Source of the DNA: Bathymodiolus brooksi
Lineage: Eukaryota > Mollusca > Bivalvia > Mytilida > Modiolidae
NCBI GenBank assembly: GCA_963680875.1
Contig: OY804576.1
Coordinates: 73,971,668 to 74,035,667 of the forward strand
Direction: 5' to 3'
DNA: 64,000 bases
The notes beneath the pieces are model-generated. The model made no database searches and was not told the origin of the DNA. It saw only the letters and a list, made by a program, of their open reading frames with translations. Of this stretch, positions 1-13,300 are shown in pieces. The position numbers and the translations under genes are program-made. Every line of letters begins with the position of its first letter. Position 1 is the stretch's first letter.

Positions 1-375
1 AGCTATGGACCAAAAATGATGATAATAACACATGGATAGCTATGGACCAAAAGTGATGATAATAACACATGGATAGCGATGGACCAAAAGTGATGATAAC
101 AACACATGGATAGCGATGGACCAAAAGTGATGATAATAACACATGGATAACAATGGACCAAAAGTGATGATAATAACACATGGATAGCGATGGACCAAAA
201 GTGATGATAACAACACATGGATAGTGGTGGACCAAAAGTGATGATAATAACACATGGATAACAATGGACCAAAAGTGATGATAATAACACATGGATAGCA
301 ATGGACCAAGTGATGATAATAACACATGGATAGCGATGGACCAAAAGTGATGATAATAACACATGGATAGCTATG
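1..375. repeat. 37-bp minisatellite, about 10 copies
   Basis: Tandem array with unit ATGGACCAAAAGTGATGATA plus AATAACACATGGATAGC. Copies differ by a few substitutions, and one has lost 3 bp (near 305). Because 37 is not a multiple of 3, it gives open frames on the minus strand with no coding meaning. It may extend left of the window. Confidence 0.97.
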
Positions 376-736
376 TAAACTAAAAATCAAATGGGTGATC
401 TTTTATCGACACAAAATAACAATAACTAATTTTTTTCTTTCTCAATTTAATGTTCTGGCAACTCATTCATCTAACTTCATACAGCACATCATTATAATCC
501 AGATCTATAACAAAGAGTAATGGATATTCTAGTTGGAGTAAAAATAAATTTAAAACTTTACAAACTGTTATGACTATGTGGTGTCAAACAACAATCTGTA
601 TCCCTTTATGACAGAATAAAACAAAAAAAACCACAAAAAGTCATGTTAATCCTGGTAATGTCTAATAGAAAGAAATTTGGTTCGACGCATTTCTAGAATA
701 AACTTCAACAGGTATACTCATCGTCAAAAGACTTGA

Positions 737-945
737 AAACTAAATAATTTAAAAGCCTTTTAGAGCAACAAAACCAAAGGGCCTAAACAGGATAGCTAAA
801 ATCAACAATGGGTCGCCATGTCTGAGCGAGAGGTAAATATTTAATATATTTACTGAAGTAAACAAACAAACAAAATTTGCCAAAGAGCCTAAACACGATA
901 GAGAACCGCATGACTGAGTGAGATCCAAGTACTTAATATTTTTAT
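737..945. repeat. Dispersed repeat family R1, doubled copy
   Basis: Contains AAACCAAAGGGCCTAAACAGG and, about 110 bp later, a second related block (AAAGAGCCTAAACACGATAG). Matching sequence is at 48835-48960 (plus) and, in reverse complement, 20485-20590. Confidence 0.65.
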
Positions 946-1123
946 TCAACAAAAAAAAAAAAAAATCCTGTTTTTTTTTGTAAATCCGTTTTGTTTTTAT
1001 GACATTATAGATTGTCTAAGTAGATCTATAAGATGCTGGAGACATAAAGGGGTTAATGTTAGAATATTTTAACATATATATAGTCTACTCCAATTAAATA
1101 TAAATAACATTGCAATAAATAGA

Positions 1124-1129
1124 TTTAAT
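1124..1129 (-). terminator. Possible DLST poly(A) signal (ATTAAA)
   Basis: ATTAAA on the minus strand about 75 nt past the stop. A canonical AATAAA also occurs at about 941-946. Sequence alone does not decide between them. Confidence 0.3.
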
Positions 1130-1201
1130 ACACAAACAGTCTCTTGGACAAATTAACATTTTGACATGACCCCTTTGACATAGAAATATCTAAGGATTAT
1201 G

Positions 1202-1336
1202 CTATAGTTCTAACAATAAAATTCTTGGGTCTTCTACGGCTGCTTTGATTTTCCTGAGGAATGTGACAGCTTCTCTGCCATCTACCAAACGATGATCATA
1301 GGTAAGAGCTACATACATCATGGGTCGAATTTCAAC
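1202..1336 (-). CDS. DLST: DLST coding exon 13 (active site, stop)
   Basis: Encodes [20 protein letters not shown] and ends [10 protein letters not shown] then TAG. It contains the catalytic His and Asp of the DHxxxDG motif. Confidence 0.98.
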   Translation of the reverse strand, partial: VEIRPMMYVALTYDHRLVDGREAVTFLRKIKAAVEDPRILLLEL

Positions 1337-4300
1337 CTATAAAAGATAAGTGTATAGTAGCGTGATTGATTTAACACTAAATCAGCAATTTTTCAGCTAT
1401 ATCATGTCGAAAACAAGTTAATTTTCAATGAAATGATGATGAGGTCCACTTTGTACTAGACCAACATGCTTAGTTGGATTTTATAGTGCTAGTTCACTGA
1501 AATAACAGTCCGGTGTTTAGTAGCACATTACTTTCTTCATTTAATGTAGTTGAATATATAGTCTGATCCTATGGTACCATGGGTCCTACGTATTCATGTG
1601 CTATTTCAATAAATTTTCCCAGCATTATTTTAAATTGAACTACCACGTTACCATAGGACCCTTATATATATCTTCTAACAGATTTGGTATAAAACCTTCC
1701 TCTTATTGAAGTGTATGAATATTAGAATGTAGAAGGTGTTGCACATACAAACATTTGTGAGAGATGGACAGAGTGGATTAAAACCAATATGTCACTCCTC
1801 ATAAAAGTGGGATTTTTAATTACAACTGATTTTAAGGTTTTTTTCCCCCACACACTGCACGATTGCAAAAGATCACATGACCTTTAACCTGGTGCATTAC
1901 AACTGCAGATTCTAAAAATTTTCTTTCTCTAACAATACATGAATTTGAATGACAATGAACGATTTGGTTTTAGGTTTATGGTGCTTAACGCCACTTTCAA
2001 CAATATTTCAGTTATACCGTGGCGGTTGACAATGAACGAGAAAAATATATATTGATGACTACTTCCCCTCAATTTTGTTTAAAGAGTTGATAAAATCCCT
2101 CAACATTGACTAAGACATACCTTCCCATTTATGGCAACAGGTCTATCGAAAATTCCATGCATTCCTAGAATAGCGGACTGTGGAGGGTTAATGATAGGTG
2201 TACCAAACATAGAGCCAAATACACCACCATTACTGATTGTAAATGTTCCTCCATCCATATCTTCAATTGCTAAATTTCCAGTTCTTGCCTAAAAAATAAG
2301 CAATACAAAGTTATAAATATTCTCTTCTTTTCTTTATCCACAATCTTCCATCAGATTTAGAAACATGCCGTTAAGGTCAGTCTCCATGGCAACTAAAATC
2401 ACACATCTCATTAACAGTAGCATTAAATTGGAACAAATCTAAATATCATAATGATGCTGTACAGCAAATATTGTAGTACAGTAAAATCTGTCTGAACCAA
2501 ATCTCCTTGGGACCGACATTTGTGTTCGGAATAAACCAGTCCTCACAATGAGCACTGGTCCTCAGGCCCAAGACCAGTAAAACTTTGTTCGCACCAATAA
2601 ATTTTTAATTTTTGACTTGGACATATATAAAAATAAATTCAAGAGTTTGATTCGGAGCAGCAAATTCAAATTTTCATTTCAAGGATTATAGACGGGTTTT
2701 CAGTTTAAGCGGATTAGATTAACAAATATTTCATATATTGTGACTTAATTTAAAGTTTGGTTTATACAGGACTGTGGTTTATTCAGGGTTCGGTTTCGAC
2801 AGGCTTCACTGTACATGTATTTCTATTGCTGGTTTTTGAGAATACAATAGGCTGCGGAGAGCCTGTAGTCGTTCACCAGATATTCTAATGCATCATTTGA
2901 CAGTATTACTATGTAGTAACCATCATAATTATTGGGCATAACTCTGGAATGATATCAGTCAGATACAGAAAAATCATTTAAAGGTAATTTCAACATTGTA
3001 GTCAAATCGAATATCGGATAATCCCCAGAAACGAATGAAAAATTATTTTACACATAAGGGGTATAACCTCATCAAAAACCAAAACAGTGACATTGTAAAC
3101 CGACCTCAACATTTATAGAGTTCTGTCTGTCACAACTAGGCATTATGTAAACAATTGTAAACCGACCTCAACATTTATAGAGTTCTGTCTGTCACAACTT
3201 GGCATTATGTAAACAATTGTAAACTGACCTCAACATTTATAGAGTTCTGTCTGTCACAACTTGGCATTATGTAAACAATGGTAAACTGACCAACATTTAT
3301 AGATTTCTGTCTGTCACAACTTGGCATTATGTAAACAATGGTAAATGTCTGTCTGTCACATTATTCACAACTAATAATATCATGCTTGAAAACTGTCTAG
3401 ATTAAGTGGACAGTAAAGTAGCAACATTCCAGTTAGAGCTTGTGTTATTGTGTGGCATCATTCCCAATCCACACATTAGGTCAATATTCTCACCTTTTCA
3501 CCTAGTTCTGCTATAGATCTTTCTATATCTGTATAATTCATGTGTTCTACATTTCGTATAACAGGCACCACTAAACCCTGAAAAAAAAGATGGATACAAA
3601 AAACAATGAGTATACCAAAAACTACTTTCAAATTGAATTGTTACATAACTTTCTTTGAGCATCAGAACCTGTATTGTATGGGACTATTTACTAGGGTGTG
3701 GAGATGGAAGACAGCTACCACCTATAAAGGACACTAGTAACATTTTAATGGAGAGTTAGACCATTAAATATTCCTGGTGTATGACTCAGTGGCATCATGG
3801 GATACAATTTCAATGGATACTTTATCTTATTTGCATAATTAGGGAATATTCTGTGTCAACTGTAGGCATTTCATTAATTATGTTATTCTATATTACCATG
3901 CTATTATGGCTTCTCATTGGTGTGGTAGATTTAAAGTGCACTTCAGCCTAGCAGTTTGAGATTATTAGGTTCTTCCATAAGGTGTCACGGGAGTGAGAAA
4001 TTTCGTCTTTTCTCAAGTGGAGAGTGGAGGAACTAGGTAAAAGCTGTTGAATTTCAAACATGTTGTGCTTAAGTTGATATTTATTAAATTATTAAATATG
4101 ATAATAAATATTTATACAATGGCATAAACAATGTAAAATTGTTAGTCTATATGATGTAAAATTATATATTTTTATAGGTTAATTCTGCAAAAATCTGAAA
4201 AGCGAAATTAAAATTGCTGACATTTTTAGCGTTATCTAAAGTATTCAATATTCTCTATGATTCTATAATACATTCAAGGTATCACATAAACAAGAAATCA

Positions 4301-7300
4301 TGACAGAAGGATGGAACCCTAGTCTTTGCCATATCTTCTAACTGTTTGGACGGTGAAAACAATCATCTCAAACAGATTAAAAATTTCATTCATAAAAAAA
4401 TCATTCTACAACGTTTCAAAGGTATACTGAAATAGAAGCAGCAGATAGCATGTGGATATAAAAGTCTCAGTTTAGTATTTATAATGAGTTTGGAGCAACC
4501 AGCGTTAGTATATAGGCAAAACAAGAATGAGTGTTAATCAAAAGTAGACTTAGCACTGAATTCCAGTGGATCAGATAATATTTAAAGCAGGTATATACCA
4601 GAAAAACCATAGAGCCTGTACTCACTCACCTGTACAGTAAGTTCTCAACTTGCTCATTTGGAGAAATTGTTGATATTTAACATGACACTAACAAATATCT
4701 ATCTTGCCTTACACAAGCACTGCACAACCACAGAATATTAAACACTGCTTGTCCCTATAACTGAATTATGAACTTTCTGGACAAATTTCATAGATACTGC
4801 TTATTATCTAAATTTCAGCCCATTAAAGTGAAAAATATTAAATTTTGGCTATTTAAAGAAATTTCTGTTGGCACAGGGCTGCCACGTAAAATTTGGCAGG
4901 AAATCATCCAATGACTATCCCAGTAAGTTTGGATTAATGGCCAAATGATTTCAGACAAAAAAGTCTTTTAAATGATTTTTTTTTCTAAAAAAAACCAACA
5001 ATTAACAAAATTACAGATTTCATCGTAAATCCAGAATATAGGTTAACCAACTAATTCCAATGTACCTCCAATTTAGTTTAAATTTCTGCCTATTCCAGTG
5101 ACGAAAAAAGTAGAACAAAGTTTTTTCAAGAAATTTCTCATTTTAGTTAGTTTGGGCCACTGGTTTCAGATAAGAAAATTACAATATGAAAGTTTACTGA
5201 TGATGGCTGACAGACACAACCTGATAGCAAAAGCTCACTCGGCCTGAGGCCAGATGGGCATAAGATTACGGTACTTCCTTTTTCCCCCTTTCAGTGTCAT
5301 GACATGCTACAACATCTTTGGAAAATATTTTTACACCCATAAACAACAGAAGAAACATTATTTATTATTAGTGTCAGATGTTCAGAATTTAAAATAATTT
5401 TTGTCAGCAACAACTCTTAAGCAACTTCTGCAGTTTTTGCATTACTGTTTACATCAATGCTTATTGACAATCGCATATAAGAATTAATGTAAAAGGTATT
5501 TGTACACTCTGCTCCTTAGCATATTTTTGCCATTCGGTGCAAACATGTTTACATTCTCCCAAACATACTCATATGATTGTCAACATGCTGCAGTGTTGCT
5601 CTTGGATTATCATTTTTAAGTTGTCCCGTTATTTGGAGATCGTCTTTGATGTTGACATGCTTTCAACTCAAATTTTGACAGAATTCTTTTTAATTAATTT
5701 GCCCAAATGAATTTTTATCAACGGATTAAAGGTGTAATTCAAATGCACAAAAACAAACACATCAAACCATATACTATAACGAGTGCACTGATTAATATGG
5801 GATGACAATAACTTATGAATTCTTTTAAAAGCAATCAAATAATTTGGCAGAAGATTAACGATTTTTGTTCTGGAAAACTTGCGTTTGATGACAAAAGCTG
5901 AGCTTGGTGATAAATAACAACAGAATCATAATGGCTGAAAATCAGGAACATACTATGCGAGTTTGGCAACAAAACGTGGGAGCAAAATGGTAAGATAGCA
6001 TTGTACTCTTTTTGAATCTTTGGTTTCAACAATGGTAGAGGGTCAGAAGCTTGATATAAATGAGGCCTAAATTAAAAAATTGTTTGTTTGCCATTCTCCG
6101 ACTCAGATTTTTTTGTGTGGGTAGGTAGGTGGGTATATTATTTTATTTTTCTGAACCAGACACATTTTTTGTATGTTTAAAATATTAAGTATACAGTATG
6201 AATATACATGTACTGAGTATGCATGTTTCTGTTTTAGATTTAGATATCCTACCGTGACATCTGCTCGGTCATGCAATAATGTCGGTCATTTGTTTTGATT
6301 TACAATTCTCGCGCAGCACGAGACCAATGACGTCATTCTGTATATTCATAGCGTACATAAACACAGAGGGAATACTTTTCAACGTCAAAATTACAAGATG
6401 AGATTAAAACAGAGAAGTTTGAATTGAATAAATTCCATGCAAGTAAAAAAGATTCTTTTTACTAATGTCTTTTTTTCCTGATCATTATGCTTGTTAAATA
6501 TGTTTCCATCGATGGTATTCCCCAAACATTTGTATTTTTCCGGTTTGTTGACATAATCGACATCAGTTCATGACCGTTTCTGGAATATAGGGCCAAGCAA
6601 ATTGTATTTTAAAATACTTTGAAAATATGATGATTGATCATTCAGATTCCACCATTTTCTAGAAAATGACCGATTTTACCAGGAAAATACATGCAAGTGC
6701 TCTCCATTAGTCACAAAATGGCAGATTATTCTGCATTTCCACTGCTACTTTAATAACAAATATACCCCTTACTTCTTGTGGTAATGAAATGAAATTCACA
6801 GAGAAGATAGAAAAAGAATTAATTTAACAGCAATAATCAAAATTTATAGCATAAATTGAACAGAGAATTAAATTAAACCAGACAGAAAAATGAGATTGTC
6901 TGGGTAAAAAAAACCTGTCATTATTACAAATAGCATCAACAAAACTGTATTGTTACCACTCTGTGATAATAAATGTGATTAAAATAAATTGAAATCGGTC
7001 ATTAATTGTTTTACCAAAATAGGTCGGTCTAATAGATTGTATTGACAAAAGCAAAAACACCAAATTCACTGGATTAAATACTTTTTATGTGGGTAAGCAA
7101 GTTTAATATTTGCATCAAATAATTAATTTTTAATACTTCAATTTCAAACTATTAAAAAAAAACATCTTTTGAAATTTTTCAGACAAATCAATTACACTGA
7201 AAAAGCTAAAATACTGTACTTTCTTAATCTGGTTTACTTTTTAAGTTTGGTTGGCCTATGACAAAATCATGTGCTTTATTGAACTTTGACCGACTTTATG

Positions 7301-10300
7301 TGACGTCATACGACGCCATTTGGAAAAGGGAGGGTAAACAAATATGGGTCAGTATGTAATTATTATCGATCTTTTTTCCGTGGAACTTTACACATGTGAG
7401 CAAGAATAGATGAGGAACATAATCAAAAAGAAAAAAATGTTTACTTTTCAAACATGAAAAAAATAATCAAACATTATCCAATGACTGACCGACTTATTGT
7501 CAGACGAGGATACATGAACCTTGCACTTTTTGGGCTATATTGCATGTCTTCTGTGTGTTTAGCGGAGAAGTACCAAATACCAATTTTATAGTCTTTGGTT
7601 TGCAACTACCGGGGCTCGAACCCACGATCTACCACACTCAAGGAGAGCACGCTAACCATTATGCCACAGATGCGGTTTATAATGTTTATGTTGAATTAAT
7701 TAATATGCTTAAACTCATAAATTTTAAGAGTGGGTGCGAACAGAGGGGGTTTAAGGCAAAAATAAATTTTTGCTACCATATTTTTAATTCAACTACCATG
7801 GTACCATAGGACCCCGCTATAATGTATGGAAACTGAAAGGAACATTTAGCTATTTTTTTGTGTTTCTTAATTTCTGTGGTTGTCATATTAAAAAGGTGGT
7901 GCATAATTAGTGTAACCCATACCCGTGCCCATCCAAAAATGCCTGTACCCAAAACACATTTTCTTTAATAAGAAAAGTTTAAACATACCAAACGGTAGAA
8001 GTCATATATCAGAGGATAGACAATACAATGGCTAAAAGAAAAAGGACAAACCATGATCTACAAAACACTACACGGAAAACTAAAAATTGTGCAACTCGAA
8101 TCTCACTCAAAAAAGGGAAGGGATGAATACAGGTGTTCAGAAAGGGTAAGCAGTTCCTATTCCACTAGTGGCACTCCTTATATTACTCTCGCTACAAACT
8201 CAGTGATATCATGAATGAGGAAAGGACAGGATTGTAATTACATCAAAAGGAACATATCTGTGGTCATTTGTGACACAGATATTATGTAGCAGTTAATCAA
8301 GTCATGGTAGTGATAGAGACTTGTTTTGATCAAATATCGTATAAATGGAAGAAATTGTATATTATTTTAGAATATCTATTTTCTTTACATTTATATATTT
8401 ATTTCTTTTATTTTCAATTATTTGACAATTAGCTGCCTATAATATGTAACCAGAAATTTTTATTATTTATTTATTGTTTGTAAATTGTAATGTTTGATTA
8501 CGTTTTTGATATCTGCCAATCTGGGTTCTGGTTGAGGACAGACACAGAAATGGGGCAGGATTAATCAGTCAGTTCAGCATGCTATCTAACGGTCCTAAGC
8601 TGCAATATCATTTGCATGATTTATGGCCTAGATCATTGAGATGGATATCTTGTTATTTTCTTTTAGGGCCAGGTTTTTGACGTTCGTATTTAAAATTAAC
8701 GGCTGTTATCAACACGAACTATGGAAAGACTACGAGAATTCCGAATATACCGGAACTTTACTAAAAACACGAAACGGACCTGAACGAAAATTTCAGAAAT
8801 AAAAAAATTATTTTTAAAAACGTCAACGAAATCTTTTGAGTCGCACAGATTTTTTTGGGTCGGTTGGCTGACGGCAAACAAACAACATTTTAATTTAGGC
8901 CTGAATCTGTTAAAATTAATTAAAAATCAGTTACTTTAATCTGAGATATTAGAATATGGTGACAAATAAACTACAATACTTTTTTTTATCTTTTGTTTCA
9001 AATTTGGTAACCCCAATAGGTGATAAATTATTTCAACTAAAATTCACTCCATTTGATACAAGTATTCATGTGTTATAATACTATGAAAATCAGTCAATGG
9101 GAATTCAATGAATGGAAATCAGTAGTCAATGGGAATTCAATGAACAAAAAAACCTCCCAAATAGTAATGGCAATGACAGTGACATTATCATACCATTACA
9201 AAACCATAAAAATTTGTAGTCATTGATTAATAATTAGTGACTACTTTAGGACTTGTATTTTTTTCAAAGATTTTTGGGGGAAAATAAAAGAATTGTTAAA
9301 AAAGTGGAATAGAAAATGATATAACTTTATATCATCTTGTATTCGGTTATAAAATATTCGATAAAAGCTATTATGACTTCAATTATTTTCTTACATTCAT
9401 TGGATTTTCAATATATAAGGCATATTACATTTCAGAGCAAAAAACTAAAAGGCTTGATGTTTACTCATTGTTTGTTAGGGAATACCTTCAAATATATAGA
9501 GGAAATGAAATAATTCAGAAAAGTTCATTTCTGAAAAGACTTCAGAATTATTTGTAAACTATTTGAATATGAATCATTTTAATATAATCGTGTCGCAAAT
9601 TTCTCTATATTTATATTATTAAATGTTATTCAGCTATCAGACAGGGTATATAATGTGACATTCCCGGCTTATGATCTATATTCCCTGAGACGCAGCCGAA
9701 GGGAATATATATCATAAGCCGGAATGTCACATTATATACCCTGTCTGATAGCTGAATAACAGATATATTACGGATTTAACCATTGTTTAAATACAACATC
9801 CAACTGTATTAAATAAATTTGCCTCTTTTATTTATTTTTCTCTAGATGTCCGTTTCCGTACCTTTGACGTCATTCTTCAATGACGTCAAAATATGTGTCG
9901 CGTCATATTTCATGTATGGGGTGTCTCATGAAGGAAAATACTGTACTAAATTTCTAAATCAATACAGTTTCATATGTAGTAAATGTTATAAACTTTATAA
10001 ATATAACATTAATATATCACATAACAAAACAATGGGTTTGCGAAACAGTTTCAATAATTTAAATGTTAACAACATGTAAATAAAACCTTGGTGTGGCCCC
10101 ATGACGTCGAAAGTTTTCAAGGCTCAACGTTTTGTTTATTTGTTATGGTACAGCCGTGGAACATAGGAGTTTGCTGAATCGATCAGGTATTTGTGACGGA
10201 ATTAACCGTTGTAATATTTTTTTGTTCATTCAGCCGTTTTGAGTATAAAAACAGCATTTAATTTGGTAAAAATACATTTATTATTCCGTATTATACCATT

Positions 10301-13300
10301 GATTCAGTGAAGCGTAATGTTTTGTCGTCCATGTTTTAATCGTTTTTGGGGACTGAAATATATACCCCGTCTGTTTTCCGAATATATGCTGACATTCAGG
10401 GTTGAAGAACCAATGAAAATATGTGTAACAAACTAAATTCGTAATATATATATTTATCCTGCAATGACAGCATTTACCGACCAATATAGCCTGCCCAATA
10501 TTTTTTTTGATATCAGTCAGTTATAAATAGGAACATTTTTTGATATTGGTCAGTTATAAATAGAACATACAAATGTAAAACGGGGCACATCGGGGGATAT
10601 TGTTTTCATATACATACACAAAATTATTTCATATACTTTTATCATCATCCAGTAAACGTTTATTTAAGATTTAAAATTGTAGGATAAATACAATACATGT
10701 GCACTGTCGAAGCATATAGGTAAATATGTGTATTCGGCGCGAAACGTGGGAAAAAGGTCGGTGAAGCCTTGCCTTTTCCCCCATTTCTAAGCCTCATACA
10801 CATATTATCTATATGCTTCGACAGTGCACAAGTATTGTATATATATTGCTTCATAAGAAACTTGGGCTTATGAAGCTGGTTGTAACAAGCGTTTGAATAA
10901 AATATTATTGTTGTTAAAAAAATCAAAAAAAAAATTAGTGACAAATATAAAGAAGCAAAAACATAAAAATAAGTTTGAATAAACTTTTTGTTTGCTGCTT
11001 ACCTACACCATGTACCAACATACCGAAACTACCCCTACCTAAAATGTTTATTATAGCTTAAAATAATTTTTTTCTTTGTATTATTTTTACCCTGTATTGT
11101 TTTAACTTAAAAATGCTTTTTAGCCCATGACGCACAGAGATCCTTGCAACTCACCTAGATGAATCCTGGATTCATTATTTTCCGCTCGGATTCACCAAAG
11201 TTTTCAAATTTTAGATATTTACAAATTTTCAGAAATGTCTTCTTGACTGATCAGAATAAATTGCTACAAGTATCTATGATGGAAATATTTATGCTATCTA
11301 TCCACTAATAAAATTTTGAGTCAGTAAACAGCTAATCGAAAATAATCTAATTTAGTATCAATATTATAATTGGGGCTCACACAACAGGGGGGGAGGGGGG
11401 CTTCAGGTGAATTGGTCACCTTGTGATGGTTGTCTTTAATTTCCAACTTGGTCAAAAAGTAACCATGTATATTTGGTTAGCAACTCTATGTTGCGTCAAA
11501 TATTGTATGAAAATAGTGACAATGTGTTTAATGAGATTCATTTCAGTTCAAAGAAAATTTTCCTTTTTTTAAAAAATTCCGACATAAAAAAAAATGGTTC
11601 CATGGAAAAAAATGTAACTATGTATAGTGCTATGAGTATGAGAAATGTTGACCATTGTGACTTTTGGTCAAAAAAATTATTGATTATATTTCAACATAAT
11701 TAATTGACCAAATCTCAAGTTCTAAAATTTCATATGTTCAAATATGTATGTGTACTCTGACCTCTAAATATTTGTTTAAAAGCACTGGGATACTTTTGAT
11801 ATTTTATTATCAGCATCCAAATCTGGCAACCGTTTCACTAAAGGTCATAAGTTGTAAACGTAGACATAAGTGTACTAAAAGTTACGACCGTTTCACTAAT
11901 AATTAGGATTTACGACTTGCGTGTATCTACCACTATTCTTAACTTAGCGATCACTTTTCATCGTAAATCCTAATTTTTAGTGAAACGGTCGTAACTCTTA
12001 GTACACTTACGGCTACGTTTAAGACTTACGACCTTTAGTGAAACGGTTGCCAGATTAGTATTTTATGCTATACACCATCAGCTTAAAATTGTGATGGATT
12101 TGCTAATGTGTGCTGACAGACAAGTACATATGTTCCTACAAAAACAAATTGTTGGGCATGCAAAAGAATAAATTTAGACAGAAAAACTATTTTTGAAATC
12201 CATTTTCAAAAATTATGTCCAACAAACAGGACTAAAAAATCAAACAAATATGACAGCTTTGACAACATCTACTAACTTTTATGCAGGGTAAATTGAAAGA
12301 GGTTACAAAACAAGGTTTCAACTGCTCCCTCTAATTTGAAAGTTAGGGTTATGGTGTTTAATGCCACTTTCAACAATATTTCAGTTATATCATGGTGGAA
12401 TTTGAAAGTAGTGAGAGCCCTGATAATACATTTAGCTCAAAATGTCCTTGTAAGGTAATATGTTAATATTAAATGTTAAGAAACAACATACAAACCATAT
12501 TACCATATCAACCTAGCTTCGTTAAATACTGATCCTTATAAATGAAAAGGAAACAAGTCAAAAGTTAAGATCATAACGATACATGTTTTTTTGCTAGACC
12601 ACAATTAGATGCAGGCCGGCTTGATGGAATCTCCTTTTCTTTGTTGATAAATCTACGTATACGTATACACAGATAATGATCAACCATATACTTTCCACAC
12701 ATTTTCCAATATTAACAGGAATACCTTTGGCGTTGCGACAGCTACGGAAATGTCAACATAGTCCCTATAAACAGTTTCTAAATCGTCTATCACAGCATTA
12801 ACTACAGGTTGTTCTACAAGGGCAAAGGCTGAAGCTTTAACAAAAGCTGACATGAAGCCCAATTTAAGTCCATATCTTTTTTGAAAAGCTTCTTTGTATT
12901 TATTTCTCATTTCCATTATATTGCTGAAAGAAAATATAATAAACAAATTATTGAGCAATTATTTAAAATAGAAGAAATTGAAATGAAAAAAAAAAAATGT
13001 GTTCCGATTCCTTTTTATGGTAACTAAATAAAAAAGTTACATTGACTACAACCGTCGTTGTTGTGACCATATGGTAGTTGGATTTACAACTGCCTATGCC
13101 ATCAGTACCTATCACCACTAAAGTTGTGAGATAAAATCCTGCACATGGTGAGGTGTACTCGATACAACATAATGTGATAAAGTTTGTTAGTGACAACCTG
13201 GTTTCCTTCATCAATAAAACTGACTGCCACGATATATGGTTGTAGCTATGGCTATCGTGTTTAACGCCACTTTCAACAATATTTCAGCTATATTGTGGCG

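Larger units (their letters stand above)
376..1201. other. DLST 3' UTR and downstream flank
   Basis: AT-rich sequence with no recognisable gene. It holds a copy of a dispersed repeat (about 737-945) and, next to the stop codon, the presumed DLST 3' UTR. Confidence 0.6.
3578..12724. other. DLST intron 10 (9.1 kb)
   Basis: No coding exon was recognised inside. It contains a long dispersed repeat (7985-8330), a SINE fragment (7545), three foldback elements (9624, 10688, 11821), two SINE tails and four full TGACGTCA sites. The stretch 3600-6200 shows nothing beyond AT-rich sequence. Confidence 0.8.

Noticed and set aside
3..390. Two overlapping open frames of 116-119 codons on the minus strand
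   Set aside because: Both are translations of the 37-bp minisatellite in different frames.
6240..7510. A large degenerate inverted repeat sharing CGGTCA and TGACGTCA motifs at both ends
   Set aside because: Similarity is limited to short words; no continuous arm could be aligned by eye.
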